Positions 1 through 10,535 of a DNA stretch of 64,000 nt are shown piece after piece. The position numbers and the translations under genes are program-made. The DNA is taken from positions 29,451 through 93,450 of the forward strand of contig JAFRBX010000079.1 in assembly GCA_017404665.1 (NCBI GenBank), given 5' to 3'. The first letter of the stretch is position 1. Each line of letters opens with the position of its first letter. The notes under the pieces were generated by a model. The model was not told the DNA's origin. It searched no databases and worked only from the letters and a program-made list of their open reading frames with translations. This DNA comes from Ruminococcus sp. (GTDB lineage Bacteria; Bacillota; Clostridia; Oscillospirales; Acutalibacteraceae).

Positions 1-572
1 GAAGTAATGAGCTTGTCAAATGAAACGAGATATCCGGCGCTCTCCTTATCGGTCATGCTTCCGATATCGGTATAGTATTTGTCCATGACGGCATAGGCGT
101 AGCCGCTGTATATCTCTTTGGGAACAGTAAATAATTCCGTTGGATTCGTTTGATTAGCGCAGTACAGACGCCTGAAGACTCGGTACAGCATAATCATAAA
201 GTAATTATTGATGGTTCTGTCCAGCTTGCGATTTCCCGCTGTCGCAGCAAAATCATAAATGACGTTGATCATGCTGGCAATCAGTCTGCGGTTGACGATC
301 TGCGCCGCGCTTTGTTTTCTGGAGCTCTTTTCGACAGACGGCTCGTTCAGATCGTAATCTCGAAAAGCGGTTTTACCCAACAGATAATCACAGCTGACGT
401 TATAATAATCCGCCGCTTTGACGACAAAGTCCAAGCTGCATTCTCTTATCCCTTTTTCGTAATGGGAGAGCAGCGCCTGGGATATGCCCAGATCCAATGC
501 CGCCTGTTTTTGGCTGAGCTTGCGTTCTTTTCTTAAAAATGTCAGATTTCTCGGAAAACTGTTATTCATCAT
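1..572 (-). CDS. XRE-family helix-turn-helix regulator, cut by window edge
   Basis: The reverse strand reads without a stop from an ATG at 572 to the window edge, so the C-terminus is missing. The first ~65 residues form a Cro/C1-type HTH: an RKERKLSQKQAALDLGIS segment, then LLSHYEKG and a typical DYLLG end. The rest (about 125 residues seen) is a helical region I do not recognise. An AGGTG ribosome-binding site precedes ATGATG; the second ATG (569) is an alternative start. The gene diverges from the histidine phosphatase gene, and a perfect palindrome lies between them, which fits an autoregulated repressor. Its target and signal are unknown. Confidence 0.85.
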   Translation of the reverse strand, partial: MMNNSFPRNLTFLRKERKLSQKQAALDLGISQALLSHYEKGIRECSLDFVVKAADYYNVSCDYLLGKTAFRDYDLNEPSVEKSSRKQSAAQIVNRRLIASMINVIYDFAATAGNRKLDRTINNYFMIMLYRVFRRLYCANQTNPTELFTVPKEIYSGYAYAVMDKYYTDIGSMTDKESAGYLVSFDKLIT

Positions 573-590
573 AATCACCTCATTATACAG

Positions 591-605
591 TCAGTATAAT
601 ACTGA
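591..605. promoter_or_regulatory. 15-bp palindrome, probable operator of the XRE regulator
   Basis: TCAGTATAATACTGA is a perfect dyad of 7+1+7 bases between the divergent XRE gene and the phosphatase gene. It contains a TATAAT-like core, so protein bound here would block a promoter. A partial half-site (TATACAG) lies directly to its left. Assignment to the adjacent regulator is inference from position. Confidence 0.6.
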
Positions 606-635
606 ATTTACGATTTGTAAAGCATGGAGGTCAAA

Positions 636-1265
636 ATGAAATCATATTATTTACATTTTATCCGACACGGCGCCATCAATCCGACGCTCAAAGGCCGCTA
701 TATCGGTGTGACTGACGTCCCGCTATCCGAAGAGGGTAAAAAAACGATTGAGACACTGGCGGCTTCCATGGATTACCCCTATGCTAAGGTCGTGTTTTCT
801 TCACCGCTCAAGCGCTGTACCCAGACCGCTAGGCGGATTTATCCCGAACTGGATCCGCTGATTATCGATCAATTATCAGAGTGTCACTTTGGTGAATGGG
901 AGAATAAAACTGCTGACGAGCTGAAGGAGGATGAAACATTTTCTAAGTGGCTGGCAGGCGATATTAATATAAAGCCGCCCAGAGGAGAGAGCACTGCCGA
1001 CTTTACCCGTCGCGTTTGTCTGATTTTTGAAACTATCGTTGAAGGATTGATGAAGACCGGCACGACCGACGCCGCTTTTATTATGCACGGCGGCGTGATG
1101 AATCTGCTGCTGGCAGTATACGGATTGCCGCAGGCAAAGCCCTTTGACTGGGCATGCGATAACGGATACGGGTATTCACTGCGGATCACGCCTTCTTTAT
1201 GGATGCGCGATAAGGTTGCTGAGGTCTATGAGAGGATCCCGAAGGCTCGTGAAGATGACGAATGA
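636..1265 (+). CDS. histidine phosphatase family protein
   Basis: A 209-residue member of the phosphoglycerate-mutase-like histidine phosphatases. The catalytic RHG motif is near the N-terminus (FIRHG, about residue 10), followed by the usual SPLKRCTQTA segment, FGEWE, a PPRGES loop and the second catalytic histidine in MHGG. Such proteins remove phosphate from small metabolites or proteins, and some are alpha-ribazole phosphatases (CobC); no cobalamin genes are nearby, so the substrate stays open. I chose ATG 636 because GGAGG sits five bases upstream. The in-frame ATG at 624 would place that ribosome-binding site inside the gene. Confidence 0.85.
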   Translation: MKSYYLHFIRHGAINPTLKGRYIGVTDVPLSEEGKKTIETLAASMDYPYAKVVFSSPLKRCTQTARRIYPELDPLIIDQLSECHFGEWENKTADELKEDETFSKWLAGDINIKPPRGESTADFTRRVCLIFETIVEGLMKTGTTDAAFIMHGGVMNLLLAVYGLPQAKPFDWACDNGYGYSLRITPSLWMRDKVAEVYERIPKAREDDE

Positions 1266-1327
1266 TTTCTTTTTGAAATTTTATCAATAAAATATTTCAT
1301 TTTTCCGCAAATACGGGCATGATCTTA

Positions 1328-1356
1328 TTGAATTTTGCAGGATGATATGCTAAAAT
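1328..1356 (+). promoter_or_regulatory. sigma-A-type promoter for the rpiR-like operon
   Basis: TTGAAT (1328-1333), a 17-base spacer and TAAAAT (1351-1356), about 60 bases upstream of the RpiR-type regulator. The transcript probably continues through the flavoprotein gene and perhaps cmk-plsC-ispH. Confidence 0.6.
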
Positions 1357-1417
1357 GAATGGGATGGACGTTCAAGATGTTTGGACTTGATTCGGACGTC
1401 CGGGGAGTGTGAAGGAT

Positions 1418-2308
1418 ATGTTATCAAATCTGCTTGTCAGGATCGACCTTGCCCGCAAGGATTTTTCTAAGGGTCAGCGAAAAATTGCCGATTATATCGA
1501 AGAGCATTATGACACGGCGGCGTTTATGACTGCAGCAAAGCTGGGTGAGGTAGTCGGCGTGTCAGAAAGCACAGTTGTGCGTTTTGCGACGCAGATCGGC
1601 TATGACGGCTTCCCTTATTTACAAAAAGCAATGCAGGAGATGATTCGGGATAAGCTGAACTCCATTCAGCGCATTGAGGTCACCACCGGACGAATCGGGG
1701 ATGCCGATGTAGTGGAAAGCGTATTGAATCAGGATATCGACAAGATCCGCCGTACCATCGACGAAGTGTCGCGCGAGGATTTCAATAACACCGTGAAGGC
1801 GATCATCAATGCGCGCAAAATCTATGTGTTCGGCGTGAAATCCTCCTCTTTTATCGCCAATTTTCTGGCGTATTACCTTGATTTGATCTTCGGCAACGTA
1901 CACTTTTTGAATTCAACCTCCAAAACAACCGTGTACGAAAAGCTTTTCCGCATTACCGGCGACGATGTGATGATCGGCATCAGCTTTCCGCGTTATTCCT
2001 CGATGGCGGTTGACGCAATGAGCTTTGCTCATGAGCGCGGCGCTGAGGTTGTCGCTATAACCGACAGCATGGTTGCACCTGTTGTAAAGGATGCCGACGA
2101 GGTGCTTTTGGCACGCTCCGATATCGCTTCGGTGGTAGATACGCTGGTAGCTCCGCTGAGTCTGATCAATGCGCTGCTGGTTGCGATTGTGATCGAACGC
2201 AAAGAGGATATCAAAAAAACATTTACCGATTTGGAAGAGGTGTGGAAGGAACAGAATGTCTACGCCGTCAATCGGATCAATCAAAAACCTAAGGATAAAG
2301 TAGAATGA
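1418..2308 (+). CDS. MurR/RpiR-family transcriptional regulator
   Basis: An N-terminal HTH of the RpiR type (residues ~1-80, with VGVSESTVVRFATQIGYDGF, the recognition-helix signature) is followed by a SIS sugar-phosphate-binding domain (~120-260). The family senses phosphosugars such as MurNAc-6-P or amino-sugar phosphates and controls sugar catabolism, but no sugar genes flank it here. The start is uncertain: GTG 1409 is only one base from the GGGGAG ribosome-binding site, so ATG 1418 (spacing ~10) is preferred. The stop overlaps the start of the next gene by four bases (ATGA), so the two are translationally coupled. Confidence 0.85.
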   Translation: MLSNLLVRIDLARKDFSKGQRKIADYIEEHYDTAAFMTAAKLGEVVGVSESTVVRFATQIGYDGFPYLQKAMQEMIRDKLNSIQRIEVTTGRIGDADVVESVLNQDIDKIRRTIDEVSREDFNNTVKAIINARKIYVFGVKSSSFIANFLAYYLDLIFGNVHFLNSTSKTTVYEKLFRITGDDVMIGISFPRYSSMAVDAMSFAHERGAEVVAITDSMVAPVVKDADEVLLARSDIASVVDTLVAPLSLINALLVAIVIERKEDIKKTFTDLEEVWKEQNVYAVNRINQKPKDKVE

Positions 2309-3546
2309 ATCAAATAAAGGTGCTTGTGATCGGTGCCGGACCTGCAGGAATGATGGCGGCAGGAGCGTCGGCGGAGGCCGGCGCAAAAGTCGTACTATTC
2401 GAAAAGAATCAAAAGGCAGGACGAAAGCTTGCTATCACCGGAAAAGGTCGATGCAACATTACGAACTTTTGCGATAATGAGACCTTTATCGCTCATCTGA
2501 CGTCTAATCCGCGTTTTATGTACAGCGCCGTCAACCGTTTTTCCTGTTATGACACGGTAGCATTTTTTGAAGAACTGGGATTGCAAACGAAAGTCGAACG
2601 CGGCAATCGTGTTTTTCCAGAGTCGGATAAGGCACTGGATGTCGTTGATACATTATGTCGCTATGTCACGGAGTTGGGCGTGAGAATTGTCCATGATGAG
2701 GTCAAAGGCCTTCTGATTGAAGACGGGGAGATAAAAGGCGTCAGGCTTGAAGACGGTACCATGACCGCTGATGCTGTGATCGTTGCCAGCGGCGGGATGT
2801 CATATCGGGCGACAGGTTCTACAGGCGACGGTTATCGATTTGCGAAAGAAGCCGGTCATACGGTTACGCCGCTGATACCGTCGCTGGTTCCGCTGACCGC
2901 GGCTGACGGGGATATCCCCGCTTTACAGGGCTTATCGCTGAAAAATATCCGTTTAACTGTTTGGGATACCGTTACGGAAAAAGAAGTGTTTTCCGAAACG
3001 GGAGAAATGCTGTTTACGCATTTCGGAATCTCCGGACCGCTGGTATTGTCAGCAAGCGCGCATATGCGTTCGATGTCTCCCGAGCGCTATACCGCGATCA
3101 TCGATTTGAAGCCCGCGCTGGACACAGAAACACTTGACAAGCGCATCCTGCGCGATTTTGTCGAATTTCACAATAAAGATCTGATCAATTCACTCGGCAA
3201 ATTGCTGCCGAAAAAGCTGATTCCCGTAATCGTCGGACGCACCGGTATTGCTCCGCATACCAAATGCCGTACGCTGACTGTCGAACAGCGCCGCGCGCTG
3301 CTGTTGCAGATCAAACGCTTTGAGGTGCATATCCGTTCCTTCCGTCCGATCAATGAGGCAATTGTGACTCACGGCGGTGTGGATGTGAAGGACGTCGATC
3401 CGCGCACCATGCAGAGCAAGCTGGTAAAGGGATTATATTTTGCCGGAGAGGTTTTGGATCTGGACGCATACACCGGCGGCTTCAATTTACAGATCGCCTA
3501 TTCCACCGGCAGACTCGCCGGAGAATCGGCGGCTATTCAATATTAA
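2305..3546 (+). CDS. NAD(P)/FAD-dependent oxidoreductase, BaiN/HI0933 (YhiN) family
   Basis: A 413-residue flavoprotein. The N-terminus carries a dinucleotide-binding GAGPAGMMAA motif and the family-typical GRKLAITGKGRCNITN segment. Near the C-terminus, YFAGEVLDLDAYTGGFNLQ is the second FAD-contact signature. The family is widespread and includes BaiN-annotated proteins implicated in bile-acid reduction, but most members have no proven substrate. It overlaps the RpiR-type regulator by four bases. Downstream lie a partial repeat and a heptamer array before cmk. The family call is firm; the reaction is not known. Confidence 0.9.
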   Translation: MNQIKVLVIGAGPAGMMAAGASAEAGAKVVLFEKNQKAGRKLAITGKGRCNITNFCDNETFIAHLTSNPRFMYSAVNRFSCYDTVAFFEELGLQTKVERGNRVFPESDKALDVVDTLCRYVTELGVRIVHDEVKGLLIEDGEIKGVRLEDGTMTADAVIVASGGMSYRATGSTGDGYRFAKEAGHTVTPLIPSLVPLTAADGDIPALQGLSLKNIRLTVWDTVTEKEVFSETGEMLFTHFGISGPLVLSASAHMRSMSPERYTAIIDLKPALDTETLDKRILRDFVEFHNKDLINSLGKLLPKKLIPVIVGRTGIAPHTKCRTLTVEQRRALLLQIKRFEVHIRSFRPINEAIVTHGGVDVKDVDPRTMQSKLVKGLYFAGEVLDLDAYTGGFNLQIAYSTGRLAGESAAIQY

Positions 3547-3590
3547 ATGTCTTTGCGAGGGCTTTAGCCCGCGGCAATCTCAACCGATTA
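3547..3590. repeat. partial copy of the TTGCGAGG...GGCAATC repeat
   Basis: A short GC-rich palindromic piece (CTTTGCGAGGGCTTTAGCCC then GCGGCAATCTC) shares its TTGCGAG and GGCAATC words with the elements at 46340, 55255 and 60817. It looks like a decayed or half copy. Confidence 0.45.
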
Positions 3591-3596
3591 AAATAC

Positions 3597-3624
3597 TGGC
3601 CACTTGTCACTGGTCACTTGTCAC
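3597..3624. repeat. heptamer array upstream of cmk
   Basis: Four head-to-tail 7-mers: TGGCCAC, TTGTCAC, TGGTCAC and TTGTCAC. The array ends just before the GAGGAG ribosome-binding site of cmk. Arrays with the same NNNNCAC pattern or its complement occur at 36645-36752, 42068-42184 and 42999-43033. Confidence 0.7.
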
Positions 3625-3636
3625 TGAGGAGAGAAA

Positions 3637-4305
3637 ATGTCTATCGCTATTGCAATTGACGGTCCTGCGGGAGCCGGGAAATCTACTATTGCGCGTTTAA
3701 CCGCGAAAGAACTGGGCTTTATTTATGTTGATACCGGCGCCTTATACCGCGCAATCGGTCTTGCGGCGTCAAGAAGAGGACTGAGCGCTGAGGATAAGGA
3801 TGCAATCGTCGCTATGCTGCCCGGAATCAAGGTCGAGTTGGCGTTCAATGAAAACCACGAACAGATCGTACTGCTCGACAAAGAGAACGTCAGCGGCTTG
3901 ATCCGTACGCCTGAGATCTCAATGATGGCATCAGCGGTGTCCGCGATCCCTCAAGTCAGAGCATATCTGCTGGATTTACAGCGCGATATGGCACACACCA
4001 ATAACGTTATTATGGATGGCAGAGATATCGGCACGGTAGTGCTTCCTGACGCGAAAATCAAGATCTTCCTCTCTGCTTCTCCGGAATGCAGAGCTCGCCG
4101 ACGCTATGATGAGCTGGTTGAAAAAGGAATGGACGTCAGATTTGATGATGTCCTGAAGGATGTGATCGCGCGGGATTACGCTGATTCTCACCGCGATATT
4201 GCTCCCTTAAAGCCTGCCGACGACGCGATCCTTGTCGATACATCCGGCGAGGATCTGGATACCTCCGTCAATAAACTGTTGAACATTATGAGGGAGCATC
4301 TATGA
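3637..4305 (+). CDS. cmk: cytidylate kinase
   Basis: Phosphorylates CMP and dCMP to the diphosphates for nucleic-acid and phospholipid precursor supply. The 222-residue protein has the P-loop GPAGAGKS at residues ~9-16, the family segment YVDTGALYRA, the MDGRDIGTVVLPDA strand-loop and an RRYDEL lid. Length is normal. GAGGAG precedes the ATG. Its stop overlaps the plsC start by four bases, the first coupling in a cmk-plsC-ispH/S1 cluster that is a common clostridial arrangement. Confidence 0.96.
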   Translation: MSIAIAIDGPAGAGKSTIARLTAKELGFIYVDTGALYRAIGLAASRRGLSAEDKDAIVAMLPGIKVELAFNENHEQIVLLDKENVSGLIRTPEISMMASAVSAIPQVRAYLLDLQRDMAHTNNVIMDGRDIGTVVLPDAKIKIFLSASPECRARRRYDELVEKGMDVRFDDVLKDVIARDYADSHRDIAPLKPADDAILVDTSGEDLDTSVNKLLNIMREHL

Positions 4306-4919
4306 AACGCAATCATTTTTACTTTTTCTGGAGAGCTATATTACTTCCTTTCTTCAAATTGAAATACCGCATGAAGTATATCGGTAGGGAGAATGTACCT
4401 GCAGACGGCGCCTATATCTTAGCTTCCAATCATCGGTTGGCAACTGATCCGATCATGCTCGGTATGGGCTTGAAGCGACAGGTGCTTTTTATGGCGAAGG
4501 AAGAACTGTTCAAAAATCAATTCATCAGCTGGTTTCTGCGTAAGCTCGGCGCTTTTCCCGTTTCCAGAGGTAAGGCTGATACAGGCTCTATCCGTCATTT
4601 TGAGAAGGCGCTGGAGGACGGCGCGCTGATGGGTATTTTTATCGAGGGCACCCGCTCCAAGGACGGCGAATTTTTGCCGCCGAAAAACGGCGTCAGCCTG
4701 ATCGCGTGGGATACTAAAACGCCCGTGATCCCTGTTTGCCATACAAAGCTCGGTTCCCGTATCGTTTTCCATTTCGGAAAACCGCTGTCACTTGAGGAGA
4801 TGGGCTTTGAAAAGGGCGGCGCAAGAGAATTCCGCAATGCCAGCCGCACTATCATGGATCACATCAAAGCGCTGCGTGAAGAGGATACAGCGGCTCTTGA
4901 GGAAAAAAAGAATGGCTGA
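4302..4919 (+). CDS. plsC: 1-acyl-sn-glycerol-3-phosphate acyltransferase
   Basis: A 205-residue lysophosphatidate acyltransferase making phosphatidic acid at the membrane. The catalytic HX4D motif is at residues 44-49 (NHRLATD), and the substrate-binding FIEGTRSKDG motif is near residue 118. An N-terminal hydrophobic stretch (residues ~6-20) probably attaches it to the membrane. It overlaps cmk by four bases and its last eight bases overlap the ispH/S1 start, so the three genes form one transcript. The exact acyl-acceptor is inferred from family. Confidence 0.92.
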   Translation: MKRNHFYFFWRAILLPFFKLKYRMKYIGRENVPADGAYILASNHRLATDPIMLGMGLKRQVLFMAKEELFKNQFISWFLRKLGAFPVSRGKADTGSIRHFEKALEDGALMGIFIEGTRSKDGEFLPPKNGVSLIAWDTKTPVIPVCHTKLGSRIVFHFGKPLSLEEMGFEKGGAREFRNASRTIMDHIKALREEDTAALEEKKNG

Positions 4920-6987
4920 GATCATAGTTGCCGGAACCGCCGGATTCTGCTTCGGCGTCAGAAGAGCTGTAAAGCTCGCGTTCGACGCTGCCGACCGTTA
5001 TCACAGCGGCTGTACACTGGGTCCGATCATCCATAATAAGGAAATGGTCAAGGAGCTGAGCGACAGGGGAGTCGACGTTGTTCATTCTGTCGGGGAGATC
5101 AACGGAAGAAAGCCTGTTATCATACGTTCCCACGGCGTAGAGCGCTCCGTATATGAGCAGTTGGATTCGATGGGAATTGAGTATATCGACGCTACCTGTC
5201 CCTTTGTAGCAAAGATCCATCAGATTGTTGTCGAAATGAGCCGAAAGGGATATACGATCCTGCTGGCGGGAGATGAAAATCATCCCGAGGTACAGGGAAT
5301 ACTTTCCAACTGTATCGGATCGTATTATGTTTTTCAAAATGAGGAGGATTTAAAAAGGATTCCAGAAATAATTCCTCCTGAGAATAATAATGACGTTTGT
5401 ATCGTAGCACAGACTACTTTTAATGAAGATTTTTGGAAAAAATGTATAATTTTTTTGAAAAAACTATATACAAACGCCAAAATCTTTGATACAATATGTA
5501 ATGCTACGTCTAAGCGTCAGGCTGAAGCGCACACCTTGTCAATGAAGTGCGACAGCATGATCGTGGTAGGAGACCGCTCCAGTTCCAATACGAATAAGCT
5601 TTATGCGATTTGTAAAAACAACTGTGAGCGAACCTATCTGATCGAGACTGCCGCCGACCTTGATGCGGCGATGTTCGCGGATGCTGGGACGATTGGCGTA
5701 ACAGCCGGCGCTTCTACACCGGAAAGGATTATAAAGGAGGTACTGGATACAATGAGTGAAAACACTACATCCAGCGTAAACGAAACTGAGAACTTTGAGG
5801 AGATGTTAGAAGAATCTCTGAAGAGTTTGAACACTAATGAAAGGGTTATGGGTACTGTCGCGAGCATCACTCCCAACGAAGTGTATGTCGAAGTCGACGG
5901 CAGAAAGCAGACTGGCTTTATCCCATTTGACGAGTTATCATCCACTCCGATTCAGAGCGCCGATGAAGTTGTCAAGGTCGGCGATCGTGTAGAACTGCTG
6001 ATTATGAAAACCAATGACGTCGAAGGTACCATCATGCTCTCTAAGCGCAGAGTCGACGCCCAGAAGGGCTTTGAAGAGCTGCAGAAGGCCTATGATGAGA
6101 AGCAGATTCTCAGCGGCACCGTTACCGAGGTCGTATCCGGCGGCGTAATTGTCGTTACCAACGATATCCGCGTATTCATCCCCGCTTCTCAGGCTACCAT
6201 GGAGCGCGACGCTAATCTCGAGGAGCTCAAGGGTCAGGAAGTCAGATTCCGTCTGATCGAGCTGTCGCAGCGCGGCAGAAGAAAGAAGATCATCGGCTCT
6301 ATCAAGAGCGTTCTGCGCGACGAAATTTCCGCCAAACGTGCAGAGTTCTGGGAGAACTGTGAGGTCGGTAAGGTTTACACCGGCGTTGTTCGCTCACTGA
6401 CCTCTTACGGCGCATTTGTGGATCTGGGCGGCGTGTCCGGTATGATCCATATTTCCGAGCTGAGCTGGCTTCGCATCAAGCATCCCAGCGAGGTCGTTAA
6501 GGTCGGCGATACCGTAGAGGTTTATATCAAGGACATTAATATGGAATCTACCCCGAAGAAGATTTCTTTGGGCTACAAGAAGACCGAGGACAATCCTTGG
6601 GTCATTCTGCAGAGAGATTATCCTGTCGGCACTGTTGTCAAGGCAAAGATTGTCGGTCTGACCGATTTCGGCGCTTTTGCCAATATTATCCCCGGTATCG
6701 ACGGTCTGATTCATATTTCTCAGATTTCCAACAGACGTATCGAAAAGCCTTCCGATGAGCTTTCCATCGGTGATGAGGTTGAGGTTCAGATTACAGGTAT
6801 CGACGCCGATAAGCAGCGTGTCAGCCTGTCTATCCGTGCACTGCTTCCTGATTCAGATTCAGCTGCTCCTGCTGAGGATATCGATGAAGATGATCAGGTT
6901 GAGCCTGAGATTCGCGACTTAGAGGATGAAACTCCTGCTGAAGACCCGGCTCCCGAGGTTGAAGCCGCTCCCGAAGAGGAAGAATAA
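4912..6987 (+). CDS. ispH: fusion of IspH (HMBPP reductase) and ribosomal protein S1-like domains
   Basis: A 691-residue bifunctional protein. Residues ~1-285 are IspH, the iron-sulfur enzyme that reduces HMBPP to IPP and DMAPP at the end of the non-mevalonate isoprenoid pathway; the three cluster cysteines are C13, C96 and C196. Residues ~305-645 hold four S1 RNA-binding domains, followed by an acidic Glu/Asp/Pro/Ala tail. The fusion is known from Clostridia and replaces a separate rpsA-type gene. ATG 4912 is chosen because IspH homology begins there; an in-frame ATG at 4792 lies inside plsC. A terminator follows directly. Confidence 0.95.
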   Translation: MAEIIVAGTAGFCFGVRRAVKLAFDAADRYHSGCTLGPIIHNKEMVKELSDRGVDVVHSVGEINGRKPVIIRSHGVERSVYEQLDSMGIEYIDATCPFVAKIHQIVVEMSRKGYTILLAGDENHPEVQGILSNCIGSYYVFQNEEDLKRIPEIIPPENNNDVCIVAQTTFNEDFWKKCIIFLKKLYTNAKIFDTICNATSKRQAEAHTLSMKCDSMIVVGDRSSSNTNKLYAICKNNCERTYLIETAADLDAAMFADAGTIGVTAGASTPERIIKEVLDTMSENTTSSVNETENFEEMLEESLKSLNTNERVMGTVASITPNEVYVEVDGRKQTGFIPFDELSSTPIQSADEVVKVGDRVELLIMKTNDVEGTIMLSKRRVDAQKGFEELQKAYDEKQILSGTVTEVVSGGVIVVTNDIRVFIPASQATMERDANLEELKGQEVRFRLIELSQRGRRKKIIGSIKSVLRDEISAKRAEFWENCEVGKVYTGVVRSLTSYGAFVDLGGVSGMIHISELSWLRIKHPSEVVKVGDTVEVYIKDINMESTPKKISLGYKKTEDNPWVILQRDYPVGTVVKAKIVGLTDFGAFANIIPGIDGLIHISQISNRRIEKPSDELSIGDEVEVQITGIDADKQRVSLSIRALLPDSDSAAPAEDIDEDDQVEPEIRDLEDETPAEDPAPEVEAAPEEEE

Positions 6988-6996
6988 TGAATGATG

Positions 6997-7027
6997 ACGG
7001 GCGTCCGGAAGGATGCCCGTATTTTTC
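6997..7027 (+). terminator. intrinsic terminator of the rpiR-ispH cluster
   Basis: A 10-bp stem, ACGGGCGTCC with GGATGCCCGT, with GGAA loop (one G-U pair), then ATTTTTC. It sits ten bases after the ispH/S1 stop. Confidence 0.85.
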
Positions 7028-7137
7028 TTGCTTTTATCTGTATAAGAATATTATTTACGTCTTTTTTTGATATGATATATAATAAGGACATCACAGAAAA
7101 TAGATAATGATAAATTAATCGGTTAGGATCTGAGAAT

Positions 7138-7689
7138 ATGTTTGATCAAATTACTAAAGACGCCAATGCTGTTTTTTCACAGCTGATCGAAGCGGCTGGA
7201 CTGCATAAGGGCTCCGTCGTCGTACTCGGCTGTTCCACCAGCGAAATCGGCGGCGATCGGATCGGCACACACTCCAGCATGGAGATTGCCGCCGCTGTAT
7301 ACGACGGATTTTTCGATTTGTTGAAGGAAAAAGGAATATTTCTGGCTGTTCAGTGTTGTGAGCATTTGAATCGAGCGCTCGTTATCGAGAGAGCATTGGC
7401 TGAAAAATACAATATCCCGATCGTGAATGCCGTTCCACAGCCCAAAGCCGGCGGCAGCAGTGCGACTACCGCGTATGCTCGTTTTGATGATCCGGTGCTG
7501 GTAGAGCATATCCAAGCGGACGCAGGAGTTGATATCGGCGGCACGCTTATCGGTATGCATTTGAAGGAAACCGCCGTACCGCTGAGGCTGCCTCAGAAGA
7601 AAATCGGCGAGGCGTTTGTAGCTTCCGCCCGCACGCGCGCAAAGTTCATCGGCGGCGCCAGAGCTGTATATGACGAAACGTTATTGTGA
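7138..7689 (+). CDS. DUF436 / UPF0340 (TIGR01440, YwlG-like) protein
   Basis: A 183-residue member of a conserved Firmicutes family with no established function. It shows the family's VLGCSTSEIGGDRIGTHSS glycine-rich start, a QCCEHLNRAL segment with paired cysteines, VPQPKAGGS and a GVDIGGTLIGMHL block. The conserved Cys/His pattern would suit a metal or nucleotide site, but that is speculation. It is nine bases upstream of the HD-domain gene and probably cotranscribed with it. Confidence 0.88.
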   Translation: MFDQITKDANAVFSQLIEAAGLHKGSVVVLGCSTSEIGGDRIGTHSSMEIAAAVYDGFFDLLKEKGIFLAVQCCEHLNRALVIERALAEKYNIPIVNAVPQPKAGGSSATTAYARFDDPVLVEHIQADAGVDIGGTLIGMHLKETAVPLRLPQKKIGEAFVASARTRAKFIGGARAVYDETLL

Positions 7690-7698
7690 GGGTTTGCT

Positions 7699-8277
7699 AT
7701 GATGACTGCTAAAGACGAATTTATCCGCATTTATACCGAAAATATTTCCCGCAAGGGCTCCGCGGAGCTTTTGGAATGGATCAAAAAGACTGATTTTTTT
7801 ACGGCTCCCGCCAGCACGAAGTATCACTGTGCCTGTGAAAACGGCTTGGTGATGCATTCCGTCAGCGTATTTAATACGCTGGTGGAAAAGCACTTTGACG
7901 AAGAAACGGACAACATCGAAAGCTTTGCGATCTGTGCGCTGCTTCATGATCTGTGCAAGGCGCAGTTCTATAAGGTATCCACCCGAAACGTCAAGAACGA
8001 CGAGACAGGTCAGTGGGAAAAGGTTCCTTTCTATGCAATCGAGGATAGCTTTCCTTACGGTCACGGTGAGAAAAGCGTCTTTTTGATCGAGCGGTTCATG
8101 CGGCTGAGGCTTGACGAGGCGATGGCGATCCGATGGCATATGGGCGGCTTTGATGATAATAACGGTTTTTATATCAGCAACGCCTATGATCGTTATCCGT
8201 TGGCGGTCAAGCTGCATTTAGCCGATCTGGAAAGCACTTATCTCAGAGAGAAGGGCACCTCTTCGGTCAGAAGATAA
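7699..8277 (+). CDS. HD-domain phosphohydrolase-like protein
   Basis: A 192-residue protein with the metal ligands of the HD superfamily in order: a histidine in LVMHSVSV (~residue 54), the HD pair in LLHDLCK (~80), a histidine in YGHGEKS (~117) and a histidine in RWHMGGFD (~139). HD proteins usually cleave phosphate esters of nucleotides; substrate unknown here. The translational start is ATGATG at 7699 with a weak upstream GAGGG. It lies between the DUF436 gene and ligA, about 75 bases before the latter. Confidence 0.82.
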   Translation: MMTAKDEFIRIYTENISRKGSAELLEWIKKTDFFTAPASTKYHCACENGLVMHSVSVFNTLVEKHFDEETDNIESFAICALLHDLCKAQFYKVSTRNVKNDETGQWEKVPFYAIEDSFPYGHGEKSVFLIERFMRLRLDEAMAIRWHMGGFDDNNGFYISNAYDRYPLAVKLHLADLESTYLREKGTSSVRR

Positions 8278-8335
8278 GGATGGCGACATTTTTGGGAGGG
8301 GTATGACATATGATGTCTGCTCCTCTTTTAATTGA

Positions 8336-10348
<2,013 letters not shown>

Positions 10349-10363
10349 TGTATTGTATATAGC

Positions 10364-10396
10364 ATCCCCATCCAAAGTGTTTGGATGGGGATTTTA
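10364..10396 (+). terminator. terminator after ligA
   Basis: A perfect 13-bp stem (ATCCCCATCCAAA with its complement) around a GTG loop, then TTTT. Confidence 0.9.
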
Positions 10397-10466
10397 ATGT
10401 GATTTCATTACCATGCAGCGTACTTTTTTAACTGTTTGTGTGTAAAGCGGTATGCATTGTTTTTTC

Positions 10467-10493
10467 GGACAGGTTCTATCTGCAGACCTGTCC
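10467..10493. promoter_or_regulatory. inverted repeat beside a possible SigE promoter of spoIIIA
   Basis: GGACAGGT and ACCTGTCC form an 8-bp inverted repeat. Just downstream, CATATGAT resembles a SigE -10 element (consensus near CATACA-T), with TCTATC about 14 bases upstream of it. spoIIIA is SigE-controlled in Bacillus, so a SigE promoter is expected here. The match is only moderate, and the repeat's role (repressor site or RNA hairpin) is unknown. Confidence 0.4.
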
Positions 10494-10535
10494 ACATATG
10501 ATGAACTGTACTCAAATAATCGGACGGTGAAGAGC

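Noticed and set aside
150-536. 128-codon open frame on the + strand
   Set aside because: It is the antisense of the XRE regulator gene, whose HTH on the minus strand is clear.
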